Source: Lyticum sinuosum (lineage in GTDB: Bacteria; Pseudomonadota; Alphaproteobacteria; Rickettsiales; Midichloriaceae). Taken from it: 64,000 nt of DNA. A program made the translations under genes and the position numbers. The first letter of the stretch is position 1. Each line of letters starts with the position of its first letter. The notes beneath the pieces are model-generated. The model made no database searches and was not told where the DNA came from. It saw only the letters and a list, made by a program, of their open reading frames with translations. Location of the stretch: contig NZ_JARGYU010000003.1 in the NCBI RefSeq assembly GCF_034471385.1, positions 113,189 through 177,188 of the forward strand, written 5' to 3'. Positions 9,375 to 18,614 of this stretch are shown piece by piece.

Positions 9375-9716
9375 TTACGATTTAGGATCAGTTGCACATA
9401 AATCACCACCACCAGTTATACCAGAAACTATAGCAACAGCTCCAAATATTGAACCTACGCCTAAGAAAATTGCTGTTGCAGCTCCCCAAGATAACTTACC
9501 AAAAAACAACATACCACCAGCAGACATTACAACAATGATTGTAATACTCTTTCCTAGTGGACCTTGAACATAATTTATTATAGAACACATTGTCTCTGTC
9601 ATTTTATCTTCTTCTGCAAAAATAGAAGGTGTTGCTGACAATAATGTTATTCCTATTGCAAGTATCATCAATAGAAACATGTGAAATTTATCACTTTTAA
9701 TAATACTAAAAGACAT
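9375..9716 (-). CDS. virB2: VirB2/TrbC-family type IV secretion pilin
   Basis: Small pilin-like subunit of a P-type type IV secretion system. A signal peptide of about 34 residues ends at SIFA before EEDK. The mature part has two hydrophobic helices (about 56-72 and 78-100) joined by a short basic/aromatic loop, GKLSW, which is the VirB2/TrbC architecture. Two Cys (C44 and C107) flank the helical hairpin and could form a disulfide. The length of 113 residues fits. In Rickettsiales the rvhB2 copies are often dispersed and duplicated, and here the gene sits alone between ftsY and mtaB. No other vir gene is in the window. Confidence 0.88.
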   Translation of the reverse strand: MSFSIIKSDKFHMFLLMILAIGITLLSATPSIFAEEDKMTETMCSIINYVQGPLGKSITIIVVMSAGGMLFFGKLSWGAATAIFLGVGSIFGAVAIVSGITGGGDLCATDPKS

Positions 9717-9801
9717 ATTTTATAAAATTAAATAAAAAACATAATAATCATTACATTAATAATAACAAATCAATTTTTATTTATCAAGATAAAAATTAAA
9801 A

Positions 9802-10704
9802 TTATTCTACTCCAACTAGAGAATTAGCAAAATCTTCAGGTAGAAAAGTATCCAAATCATCTAACTTTTCTCCAACACCAATAGCATATATTGGTTTATT
9901 GAATTTTTCTGCGATTGTAACTACAAATCCTCCCTTTGAACTTCCATCTAGTTTAGTTATAATAAAGCCTGTAAGATTAGTAAATTTATTAAATTGTTCA
10001 GCTTGAATGATAGCATTCTGTCCATTTGTTCCATCCAAAACTAATATTATCTCATGTGGAGCATTATTATCTATTTTTTTTACAACTTTGACAAATTTTT
10101 CTAATTCTTTCATTAAATTATCATTATTATGAATCCTACCAGCCGTATCAATTATTAAAAAATCAATTTTTTCTTTTTTTGCTGAGATAAATGCTTGATA
10201 AGCAACACTTGCAGGATCTTGGTTCTCCTGTCCTTTAAATACTAAAACACCAAGATTATCTCCTAATTCTTTAAGCTGATCAACAGCTGCAGCTCTAAAT
10301 GTATCACATGCAGCTAATACTACTTTATTATTTTGATTTATTATTTTATTGGCTATTTTACTAGCAGTAGTTGTTTTCCCTCCTCCATTAACACCACATA
10401 ACATTATAACTTTAGTATCATTTTGAGGAACTATTGGTAGAGGTTTAGTAACTGGTATTAGAATTTTTGCTATATAATTAGCAATAAATTTTTGTGCATC
10501 ATATACAGAACTATCCAGAAAACCTTTTTTAGATATTTGATCAATAATATCTGCAACTATTTTTGGTGAAATATCACTTTGTATCATAATTTCTTCTAAT
10601 TCATCAAGTGATTGTATATCAAGTTTTGTTTTTCTTTTGAAAAAATTACCTATTCCCTCTGATGTTTTTTTAAGCCCATCCCTTATTTTATTTAACCAAC
10701 TCAT
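9802..10704 (-). CDS. ftsY: Signal recognition particle receptor FtsY
   Basis: SRP-family GTPase that docks ribosome-nascent chain complexes at the inner membrane. The N domain (about 1-90) is followed by the G domain: P-loop GVNGGGKTTTAS (104-115), DTFRAAAVDQL, DTAGR near residue 188 and TKLDGSSKGG near residue 252. The GVNGGGKTTT form is typical of FtsY rather than Ffh. The acidic A domain found in E. coli is absent, leaving 300 residues, which is usual in many alphaproteobacteria. It leads the ftsY - virB2-like - mtaB run; mtaB and ftsY are common neighbours in this class. Confidence 0.97.
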   Translation of the reverse strand: MSWLNKIRDGLKKTSEGIGNFFKRKTKLDIQSLDELEEIMIQSDISPKIVADIIDQISKKGFLDSSVYDAQKFIANYIAKILIPVTKPLPIVPQNDTKVIMLCGVNGGGKTTTASKIANKIINQNNKVVLAACDTFRAAAVDQLKELGDNLGVLVFKGQENQDPASVAYQAFISAKKEKIDFLIIDTAGRIHNNDNLMKELEKFVKVVKKIDNNAPHEIILVLDGTNGQNAIIQAEQFNKFTNLTGFIITKLDGSSKGGFVVTIAEKFNKPIYAIGVGEKLDDLDTFLPEDFANSLVGVE

Positions 10705-10913
10705 ATTAATTTATATTAATTATTAGAATAGTAAAAAGTTATATAATTATTTTTACAGTAAAATTTTATTAAATTTTTTATTTTTAGTCTTCCTGATAAT
10801 AAAACCTAAGACTATTTTATACATAATTCGCTCGCGAATCTTTTGTAAATAGTTATCTATATGCAGAAGTTACGATTAACTTAATTGATTATTAATTTTT
10901 TATTAAAATACGC

Positions 10914-11630
10914 ATGTTAAATTACAATTTTAGTTATAAAAACTTTAAATATACCCATTTAAATAATATTTTTCAAGATGATACTATTCAATGTCATGTT
11001 AATACTTATAGTAAAAAAAATGAAATACTATACAATAAAAATACTAATAATAATTATACAAATTATACAAAATTTAAATCATATAATTTAATAACATCAG
11101 AGAAAATTATAAACTCTGCTCGTAGTTTTATCGGTCATTCATTCAGACCTCAAGGAAGAGGTATAAATGGATACGATTGTATTGGGTTGATTTTAGCAAT
11201 TGCAAAAGATTTAAATATAGTTTCAGTATATGATAAAATATCCAATTTGAACGATTTTGATAATTTGTATTATGATATCAATATAGATAGTTTTAAGTTA
11301 ATTGAAGTAATATTAAAACATTTTATTATAAAATATATTGATTTTAATAAACTTAATATTTCTGATAATGAATATGAAAAATATAGAATTAATGATATTT
11401 CTCAAAATATTTGTCTGGAAATTGGTGATATTGTCTTATTAAAACTTGGTTGGAGAAATTGGCATATTGGTATAGTTTCAGAAATAGAATCAGGAAATAT
11501 ATCAAAATTAATTCATGCTTGTATAAATTCTGGTTTTATAGTAGAGGAAAAAAACCATAAATTTAATAAAAATATTGCAGCTTTATGTAAATTTTGGAAT
11601 ATATTTTCAAATAAAAAACAAGCAATATGA
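10914..11630 (+). CDS. Gene transfer agent NlpC/P60 peptidase (phage cell-wall peptidase family)
   Basis: Cysteine peptidase of the NlpC/P60 family, most likely the peptidoglycan-cutting tail component of a GTA. The catalytic Cys is in GYDCIGL (C89), the His in NWHIGIV (H184), and LIHAC provides a third polar residue (H201). The HSFRPQGRG block before the Cys is characteristic of the GTA/phage form. The neighbour on the same strand is the GTA TIM-barrel protein, matching the g14-g15 order of the Rhodobacter capsulatus GTA. An Asn/Lys/Tyr-rich N-terminal extension of about 60 residues is not expected. The preceding GTA tail genes are not next to it. Confidence 0.85.
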   Translation: MLNYNFSYKNFKYTHLNNIFQDDTIQCHVNTYSKKNEILYNKNTNNNYTNYTKFKSYNLITSEKIINSARSFIGHSFRPQGRGINGYDCIGLILAIAKDLNIVSVYDKISNLNDFDNLYYDINIDSFKLIEVILKHFIIKYIDFNKLNISDNEYEKYRINDISQNICLEIGDIVLLKLGWRNWHIGIVSEIESGNISKLIHACINSGFIVEEKNHKFNKNIAALCKFWNIFSNKKQAI

Positions 11631-11913
11631 TTAAATAAATTTAAAATACACATCAAAATATATAATATACTTGAAAAATATATTTATATAATAAAATACT
11701 GCGATAAATGATAAAGATTTGTGAAACAAAAAGGATAAAATCTAGAAAGCAAATAGATAAAAAATCTACTGTGAGATATTATTTAGATATAAAGTTATTT
11801 AGATATAAAGTTATATACATAATCAAAATAGTACTAAACATCATAACTCATTTGAGAATACATTTGAGAATACTTGATATTTAGCACATAATTATTTAAT
11901 TAATAATATTATC

Positions 11914-12150
11914 TCAAATTGAAGTTTGAGAAATATCAATAAATGTATCTAATTCTCCACCTAGAATACATCCATCAAAATCAAATTCAGGATTAAAATC
12001 AACTGGTCTAATTAAAAATGGTTCACCTGTTTCAGAGTCTATAGCATAAAATCCTGGACCTTGTTTTCCTTCCATATTTAAAGCAACAACTCCATATTCT
12101 GGATCTAAGTATGCTTGAGTAGGAGTATTTTGTTTTTCAATTTCTGTCAT
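11914..12150 (-). CDS. Hypothetical small acidic protein
   Basis: I do not recognise this 78-residue protein. It is acidic, has no signal peptide and no membrane segment, and includes short Gly/Pro motifs (DPEYGVVALN, GKQGPGFYAID, FDGCILGG). It lies antisense between the two GTA genes. Its amino acid use is less Asn/Lys-skewed than the chance frames around it and it has a normal ATG start, which supports a real gene. The gap on its left (11631-11913) contains only short AT-rich repeats. Confidence 0.55.
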   Translation of the reverse strand: MTEIEKQNTPTQAYLDPEYGVVALNMEGKQGPGFYAIDSETGEPFLIRPVDFNPEFDFDGCILGGELDTFIDISQTSI

Positions 12151-12323
12151 ATTTTTTTGTAATTAAAAGTTGTTAAATTTGGTATGTATCAAAGATACAT
12201 ATTCTTATATATGTAATATAATATTAATATATTTTCAAGAATTTTGTTTGTAAATAAAAATTTATGTAAATTAATATAAATAATTCACGCATTTTTAATA
12301 AAAACATAAAAAATATAATTAAT

Positions 12324-15300
12324 ATGGCAACATTACTATTAGGAATTGCTGGATCAGCATTTGGATCAGCATTAAGTGCATCAGTTGGATTAGGAACTAT
12401 TGCCACTACAATGGCTGTAGGAGCTGGTAAAATTTTAGGTGAGACCGTTGGAAATAGAATTGAAAATACATTATTTAATAAAAAATCAATAAAAAAGTAT
12501 CACAACGGAATACGTCTCACAAATACATTAATACAAAGTATGAGTTATGGAGATATTATTCCTATCACATATGGTACTACTAAGATATCTGGTAATATCA
12601 TCTGGGCTGATAAAGTGCAAGAACATTTTCATTCTACAAAGAAAAAAGTAAAAAATGGTAAGAAAAAAATTAAATATATTGAAACAAGTTATTCATATAC
12701 TGTTTCTTTAGCAATAGGAATTTGTAAAGGAGAAATATCATCAATAGAAAAAATTTGGGCAAATGAAGTAGAAATAGAAATTGAAAATCCTAATATAAGA
12801 ATATATCATGGATCATCTAATCAATTACCTGATAAGCTTATAATAGCAAAATATGGAAAAGATTTTGCTCCAGCCTATCGTGATTTAGCATATATTATCT
12901 TTGAAAATCTTGATCTCACATCATTTGAAAACAGATTACCAAACTTTACATTTGAAGTAAAAAAGAAAATAAAAAATAATAATAGTTTAGAAAAAAAAAT
13001 AAAAGGAATAGTTATAATTCCAGGAAGTGGTGAATTTGTTTATGATACGAATATTCAAATATCTAATTCTATCATAAAATCTAATTCTAGAGTTGCAAAT
13101 TATATTTATAATAATAAAAATTCCGATAAAAATAGATATTATATAGGAAATAATAAAAAATCTATAAATCAACATAATACAGTTGATAAAGCAAACGCTA
13201 TTGTAGCACTAGATCAATTAAAAGAAACATTACCAAATATTGAATGGGTATCTGTTGTAGTAAATTGGTTTACTGATTCTTTAAACATAAGTCAAGCTAA
13301 AGTCTATCCAGCTGTAGAAAATCATAGTATAGATACATTTCCTGATAAATGGAATGTTAGTGGAATAGAAAGATTTAAAGCACGTATTATTGGTAATGAT
13401 AATGGATTAATACGGTATGGTGGGACTGTAAATGATATAAGTTTATTACGTTATCTTAAAGAATTAAAAAATCGTAATTATAAAATAATGTTATATCCTA
13501 TGTTACAAGTAGATTGTCCGGGAAAACCTTGGCGTGGCAGAATAACAGGAAATTATAATGATGTTAAAAGATTCTTTCGGGTAAATGGGTACAATGATTT
13601 TATAAAACATTATGCATATTTGACAAGAGAATTAATAGATTCTTTTATTATAGGATCTGAGATGGTTAACTTAAATAAAATTCGAGATGAAAATGGTATT
13701 TTCTTGGCTGTTGATGAATTTATTAATCTTTCTAATGATATAAAAAAAATTTTTACTGAAAATGGAAATAATAATATTAAAATTACATATGCAGCAGATT
13801 GGAGTGAATATCACCATACAGATGGTGGATGGTATCACCTTGATAAATTATGGTCATCTGAAAATATAGATTTTATTGGAATAGATAGTTATTTTCCATT
13901 AACGGATATATATTTTCCAGATTATAATATTTCTAATATCAAACATGGTTGGGAGTCTGGAGAGGGTTATGAATATTATTATGCTGATGACAATAAAAAC
14001 GATATTAATTATGATAAAAATATAAAAAATAATAATTCTAATATAAATAATTTGAGAGGTGATAAAATACCATTATTAAAACGTTATGCATGGAAAAATA
14101 TAAAATGGTGGTGGAATAATTATCATATAAATCCAGATGGTAATTGTTCATCTTGGATACCACGGCAGAAAAAAATATGGTTTACAGAATATGGTTTTCC
14201 ATCAGTTGATTTATCAACTAATCAACCCAATGTTTTTTTTGATAGTGCTAGTTATGAATCATCTATACCTCGTTATTCTCAAGGGAAACCTGATATAATA
14301 TCACAAAGAATTGGTATAGAAGCTACTGAAAATTATTGGAGAGATTCATCGATGATTGAGATGAAAATGCTATGGTGTTGGGATGCTCGTCCATATCCTA
14401 CTTGGCCTCAGAGATCTGATATTTGGTCAGATAATAAGAATTGGAATATGGGTCACTGGGTTCAAGGAAAAATGGGTATAACTACTTTATCTAATGTTAT
14501 TGAAGATATATGCTATATTGCTGGATTAGATAAAAATGATATAGATACTACTGATCTAAATGAGGTTGTTGATGGATTTATAATAAATAATGGATATTCT
14601 ATACAACAAGTTATAGAAATGTTACAAAGTGTATATTTATTCGATATAGTCGAAAAAATGGGAAAAATATTTTTTCTTAGTCAAAAAAATATACATAAGA
14701 TCTCATCAGAAGATCTAATTTACAATGGTTCTGACAAAGATAATTTTGTTATTACAGTTGATCAAAAATATAATCTACCTAATACAGTTGTATTAAATTA
14801 TTTTGATAGAAATTCTTCGTATAGAGTAAATAGTCATATAGCTTCTTATCAGTTAACTAAAAATAGATTACATTGTCATATTGATTTACCTATAACAATC
14901 TCTAATCAGTATGCAAAGTATATAGCAAATAGAATATTAACAAATTTTTGGTATGAGAAATTATCATATGAATTTGCTTTACCTGCTTCTTATATAAATT
15001 TACAACCAGGAGATATAGTTATTATAAATTATTCTGATTATGATCATGTTATTAAATTAACAGATGTAGATTTTGGGCAAAATAAGATATTAAGAATAAA
15101 GGGAATATCCAGTAATTCTGATTATAATCGCTTACCAGATTTTAACTCTAATGCAGAAATACAATGTGATGAAATTTCACAAAGTATAGAAAAAATCGGT
15201 ATAGAAGAATATTCAATTAATAGTATGATAGAAATAATAGATGTTCGTTTACCTGCAGAATTTTATTCATTATTTCAAAAAGATAATAAAGATTCTCAAA

Positions 15301-16376
15301 TTGATTATGATAATAATACTAACTTTAATGAAAAATCTAAACTATATTCTCAAGTTTTAATAGCTGCATATCCAGATAGAGGTAATCACTGGTCTGGTTG
15401 TCGTATAACTTGGACTGATCAAAATAATAATTATGAAACATCTGCTGAAATTAAAAAACCTGCAATTACTGGGATTATATTAAATGATTTAGTATTTAAT
15501 AATAAAAATTCAAATAATTTCTTTTTAAAAGAGAATTTTTGCAAAATTATTGATTATGAAAATGAGATTATAGTAGCAATTAATGGTGATTTATATAGTA
15601 CAGAAATCTTTAATCTATTCTCAAGAAATAATTATAATAATTATGCTGTAATAGGAAATGAGGTTATTGCTTTTGCAAAAGTAGAACATATAGAAGAGAA
15701 TATTTATAGTTTAAGATATATCTTACGTGGTTTATTTGGAACAGAAGAATTTGCTACAAGTGGTCATAAAAATGGCACCAGATTTGTATTGTTAGATGAA
15801 AGAATAGTAAGTATGAGTGTTATGCCATGCTTGACTGATAATTATGATGCTAGAATCACTGTAGAGCCTTTAAGTGATAATCAAGATATAGTTATTAAAA
15901 ATACTTATCATATCGATTATAAATATATAGATATTAATAGTTTACCTCTAACACCTATAGATTTTAAATTCATTATAAAAAATGATATATCCGATAATAT
16001 AATTGATAATGATAATATTACTTCTTTTGAGAATATTTCTTATAGTAAAGATATTGATCAAGATAATATTAAAGATAATAATAATTTATATAATCTTTAT
16101 TATTCTTGGATATCGCGTGAATATGGAGATTTTTGGAATAATTCTCTTAAAAATCAGTATTTTGATATTAATATATTAAAAAATAATCAGAATATTGATA
16201 ATAATAATATGTCTGAATATAAATATCATATACAAAATCAAGAAAATTATATAATAAAGCAATTTAATTGTGAAATTAAAAATATTTTATCTTTTTTAAT
16301 ACCATATTCAAAAATATATTATTATGGAGACTATTATAGAAAAGGAAATATAATATTTTATACAAAAGCAAATTGA
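12324..16376 (+). CDS. Gene transfer agent TIM-barrel / tail-tip host specificity protein
   Basis: Large tail-tip protein related to g15 of the R. capsulatus GTA. The N-terminus has the Gly/Ala-rich hydrophobic segment and the GDIIPITYGTTKISGNIIW region of phage tail proteins. Residues about 330-710 form the GTA TIM-barrel domain, with CPGKPWRGRITG, TYAADWSEYH, FIGIDSYFPLTD, WFTEYGFPSVD and WCWDARPYPTWP. A phage tail domain follows (about 750-1000). The far C-terminus is interrupted by Asn/Asp-rich stretches (about 1215-1320). The length of 1350 residues is close to GTA g15. An intact, long open frame in a decaying AT-rich genome suggests it is still selected. It follows the NlpC/P60 gene. 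Confidence 0.93.
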   Translation: MATLLLGIAGSAFGSALSASVGLGTIATTMAVGAGKILGETVGNRIENTLFNKKSIKKYHNGIRLTNTLIQSMSYGDIIPITYGTTKISGNIIWADKVQEHFHSTKKKVKNGKKKIKYIETSYSYTVSLAIGICKGEISSIEKIWANEVEIEIENPNIRIYHGSSNQLPDKLIIAKYGKDFAPAYRDLAYIIFENLDLTSFENRLPNFTFEVKKKIKNNNSLEKKIKGIVIIPGSGEFVYDTNIQISNSIIKSNSRVANYIYNNKNSDKNRYYIGNNKKSINQHNTVDKANAIVALDQLKETLPNIEWVSVVVNWFTDSLNISQAKVYPAVENHSIDTFPDKWNVSGIERFKARIIGNDNGLIRYGGTVNDISLLRYLKELKNRNYKIMLYPMLQVDCPGKPWRGRITGNYNDVKRFFRVNGYNDFIKHYAYLTRELIDSFIIGSEMVNLNKIRDENGIFLAVDEFINLSNDIKKIFTENGNNNIKITYAADWSEYHHTDGGWYHLDKLWSSENIDFIGIDSYFPLTDIYFPDYNISNIKHGWESGEGYEYYYADDNKNDINYDKNIKNNNSNINNLRGDKIPLLKRYAWKNIKWWWNNYHINPDGNCSSWIPRQKKIWFTEYGFPSVDLSTNQPNVFFDSASYESSIPRYSQGKPDIISQRIGIEATENYWRDSSMIEMKMLWCWDARPYPTWPQRSDIWSDNKNWNMGHWVQGKMGITTLSNVIEDICYIAGLDKNDIDTTDLNEVVDGFIINNGYSIQQVIEMLQSVYLFDIVEKMGKIFFLSQKNIHKISSEDLIYNGSDKDNFVITVDQKYNLPNTVVLNYFDRNSSYRVNSHIASYQLTKNRLHCHIDLPITISNQYAKYIANRILTNFWYEKLSYEFALPASYINLQPGDIVIINYSDYDHVIKLTDVDFGQNKILRIKGISSNSDYNRLPDFNSNAEIQCDEISQSIEKIGIEEYSINSMIEIIDVRLPAEFYSLFQKDNKDSQIDYDNNTNFNEKSKLYSQVLIAAYPDRGNHWSGCRITWTDQNNNYETSAEIKKPAITGIILNDLVFNNKNSNNFFLKENFCKIIDYENEIIVAINGDLYSTEIFNLFSRNNYNNYAVIGNEVIAFAKVEHIEENIYSLRYILRGLFGTEEFATSGHKNGTRFVLLDERIVSMSVMPCLTDNYDARITVEPLSDNQDIVIKNTYHIDYKYIDINSLPLTPIDFKFIIKNDISDNIIDNDNITSFENISYSKDIDQDNIKDNNNLYNLYYSWISREYGDFWNNSLKNQYFDINILKNNQNIDNNNMSEYKYHIQNQENYIIKQFNCEIKNILSFLIPYSKIYYYGDYYRKGNIIFYTKAN

Positions 16377-16438
16377 CTGTATAATTTTTATAAGTTATAG
16401 TAATAAACTATAATATAATTATAAAAAGTAAAATTTTT

Positions 16439-17683
16439 ATGCAAAATTTAAAAAATTCACAAAAAAATCCAAAAAATTCACAAAAAAATCATAATTCTTC
16501 ATTATCAAGTTCTGTTGAATTTATTGATGATAATAATTTAAATTTAAATTCTACTGAAATTATTGGTGATGAGTTTGAAGATTCTTTTAAAGTCGAAAAT
16601 TCTTTTAAAGTCGAAAATTCTAAACCTTTAAATTCTACTGATAATTCTTTATTATTAGATTCTATTGGAATTATTGATAAAAAAAATGATAAAAATTTAA
16701 ATACTATTGATAATGAAGATTTAAATTTAAGTATTATCAAAGATGCTAATGATAAATCTATTGATAATGAAGAAAACAAGATTATTTCAGATGTATTAAA
16801 AGATCTTAATCATACTAATAATCAACATATTAATAATTTAAATCAAAGTTCTTTTCAATATGTTAAAAATGAAGATAAAAACAACATATCCGAATCTGCT
16901 ACAATTCTAAATATTTTAGATAATGAAATTAATAAATCATTAAATAATTCCCAAATTATTAATTTAAGTAAAAGTAATAATCTATCCAAATCTCGGAATA
17001 TATCAGATCTTTCAGATTTTGAATTGCTTAACAAAACTTCAAATGCTTTGAATAACTCTTTAAGTTTTGAACATATTCAAAAGCAAAATAAAAAAAATAT
17101 ATCTAAATCTACTTCAAATCATGAGATGAATGATAGTGATAAATATAAATATAAATCAGAGATAGTACAAAAAAATATTAATATGGATTTGAATAAATCT
17201 TCAAGTTTTATTGTACTTAACGAATCTCCAAATGCTTTGAATAACTCTTTAAGCTTTGAATTGTTTAGCAAAACTTCAGGTATCTTGAATGAATCTTCAA
17301 ATTTTGAACTTTTAAATAATCAAAATAAAGGAAAAATCCAGAGATTAGGAAATTTTTTGTGGAATTTACCAAAAGCAGCATTAGGAAAATTATTTACTGA
17401 TAAAAAAACACTGGATATAGAAATAAAAACTGATAACGATTTACAAAATAATAATAAAAGCCAGAAATTCTTTAAAAATATTTTTAGTAATATAATTAAT
17501 GTTCCTGCTAGAACAATTAATACCATAGGTAAACTTTTTAATGGTATCAATCATAGTGTTAATACATATGTGGATAAAAAAATACAATCTGCAAAGAATA
17601 AAATATATAAAGTTAGTTTTTATGTTGTAATTGGATTAATAGCATCTAAAATGATTGATAAAGGTATTAATAGAATTTTCTAA
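16439..17683 (+). CDS. Hypothetical low-complexity protein with C-terminal membrane segment
   Basis: I do not recognise this 414-residue protein. About 300 residues are Ser/Asn/Leu/Lys-rich and contain degenerate repeats, such as two copies of NALNNSLSFE, several variants of SNFELLN and an early duplicated SFKVEN. After that, about residues 300-390 are basic and helical (GNFLWNLPKAALGKLF). The end is a single hydrophobic helix, SFYVVIGLIASKMI. This layout, with a flexible repetitive body and a C-terminal anchor, is seen in secreted effectors and surface proteins of intracellular bacteria, but the function is unknown. It starts 62 bases after the GTA TIM-barrel gene. Confidence 0.6.
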   Translation: MQNLKNSQKNPKNSQKNHNSSLSSSVEFIDDNNLNLNSTEIIGDEFEDSFKVENSFKVENSKPLNSTDNSLLLDSIGIIDKKNDKNLNTIDNEDLNLSIIKDANDKSIDNEENKIISDVLKDLNHTNNQHINNLNQSSFQYVKNEDKNNISESATILNILDNEINKSLNNSQIINLSKSNNLSKSRNISDLSDFELLNKTSNALNNSLSFEHIQKQNKKNISKSTSNHEMNDSDKYKYKSEIVQKNINMDLNKSSSFIVLNESPNALNNSLSFELFSKTSGILNESSNFELLNNQNKGKIQRLGNFLWNLPKAALGKLFTDKKTLDIEIKTDNDLQNNNKSQKFFKNIFSNIINVPARTINTIGKLFNGINHSVNTYVDKKIQSAKNKIYKVSFYVVIGLIASKMIDKGINRIF

Positions 17684-17750
17684 TTTTTAATAATTAATAA
17701 TAATTGACTATTTTTTAATTAATTTTAATTAATAATTAGCTAAGATTATA

Positions 17751-18257
17751 TTAATTTATCCAAAAAAATGGATAAGCTATTCTATAATTATTTTTATTCC
17801 TGATATGATTACATTTTAAGCATTTCATTTCATCTTGGCACTGAATTAAATTTATATCAAAAATGAATCTGAAAATACTGAAATAAATAATTTGTTTTGA
17901 TAAAATATTTTCTGTATTAGGCGTATAATACCAGGAATATATCTCTTTACACATAGGACAAACACTAAACTTAAGACTTACTATTCCAAATGGAATTATA
18001 ACAAATAATGTTATCATAGATGATAATATTAAAGATACTAATATTGATTTATAGATATTATTATAATTAGTTTTTATATCATTTTTAATATTAAAATTAT
18101 CTAAAAAATCTATAATGAAAATTATAAGAAAGAGAGTAATAAAAATATATGTTATTGTAGTATATAATTTTAAATACCTATTTTTATTAGTATGATTTTT
18201 ATTATTATTTTGTGTTATAATAATTTCTTTTATAACAGAATCATTATTTATTATCAT
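17751..18257 (-). CDS. Hypothetical membrane protein with two CxxC pairs
   Basis: Unrecognised 168-residue protein. Two hydrophobic segments (about 28-50 and 85-112) suggest a membrane hairpin. After them come CPMCKEIY near residue 118 and CLKCNHIR near residue 150, two Cys pairs that could bind one metal ion as a zinc ribbon. It overlaps the 3' end of the gene upstream (18244-18528) by 14 bases, so the two are probably translated together. No family name can be assigned. Confidence 0.55.
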   Translation of the reverse strand: MIINNDSVIKEIIITQNNNKNHTNKNRYLKLYTTITYIFITLFLIIFIIDFLDNFNIKNDIKTNYNNIYKSILVSLILSSMITLFVIIPFGIVSLKFSVCPMCKEIYSWYYTPNTENILSKQIIYFSIFRFIFDINLIQCQDEMKCLKCNHIRNKNNYRIAYPFFWIN

Positions 18258-18528
18258 AATCTTTCAATAAAAAGTTATCATTAACAGACATATGTTGTGC
18301 TGGCCAATATCCCCATCTACAATTCTTTTCATTACTATCTAAATTTATTTCTTGTGATGAATTTGAATTATTATACTCTATATTATATAAGTTAAAATTG
18401 TTTTTAAGTTCTATATAATAATTGTATAAAATGTAGATAGATTTACATATTATAGAATAATCTTTAGGATGTAAAAAAACAATACTAATAATAAAAATAA
18501 GAACTAATTCGTTAAATGATATATACAT
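18244..18528 (-). CDS. Hypothetical small exported or membrane protein
   Basis: Unrecognised 94-residue protein. Residues about 7-22 are hydrophobic (LVLIFIISIVFL) and could be a signal anchor. The rest is polar and Asn-rich and includes a CRWGYWPAQHMS block with two Trp, which stands out from the low-complexity background. Its 3' end overlaps the start of the zinc-ribbon-like membrane protein gene by 14 bases, suggesting a two-gene unit. Confidence 0.5.
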   Translation of the reverse strand: MYISFNELVLIFIISIVFLHPKDYSIICKSIYILYNYYIELKNNFNLYNIEYNNSNSSQEINLDSNEKNCRWGYWPAQHMSVNDNFLLKDYDNK

Positions 18529-18614
18529 ATAATAATATCTAAATCATATTTATTATCGTTATTATTTTTTATAATTTTATCTATAAAAATTAAGTATTTA
18601 TTGAGTATTTATAA

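Noticed and set aside
9370..9567. Plus-strand Pro-rich frame
   Set aside because: Antisense shadow of the VirB2-like pilin gene.
16489..16779. Minus-strand Ser/Leu-rich frame
   Set aside because: Shadow of the low-complexity plus-strand protein.
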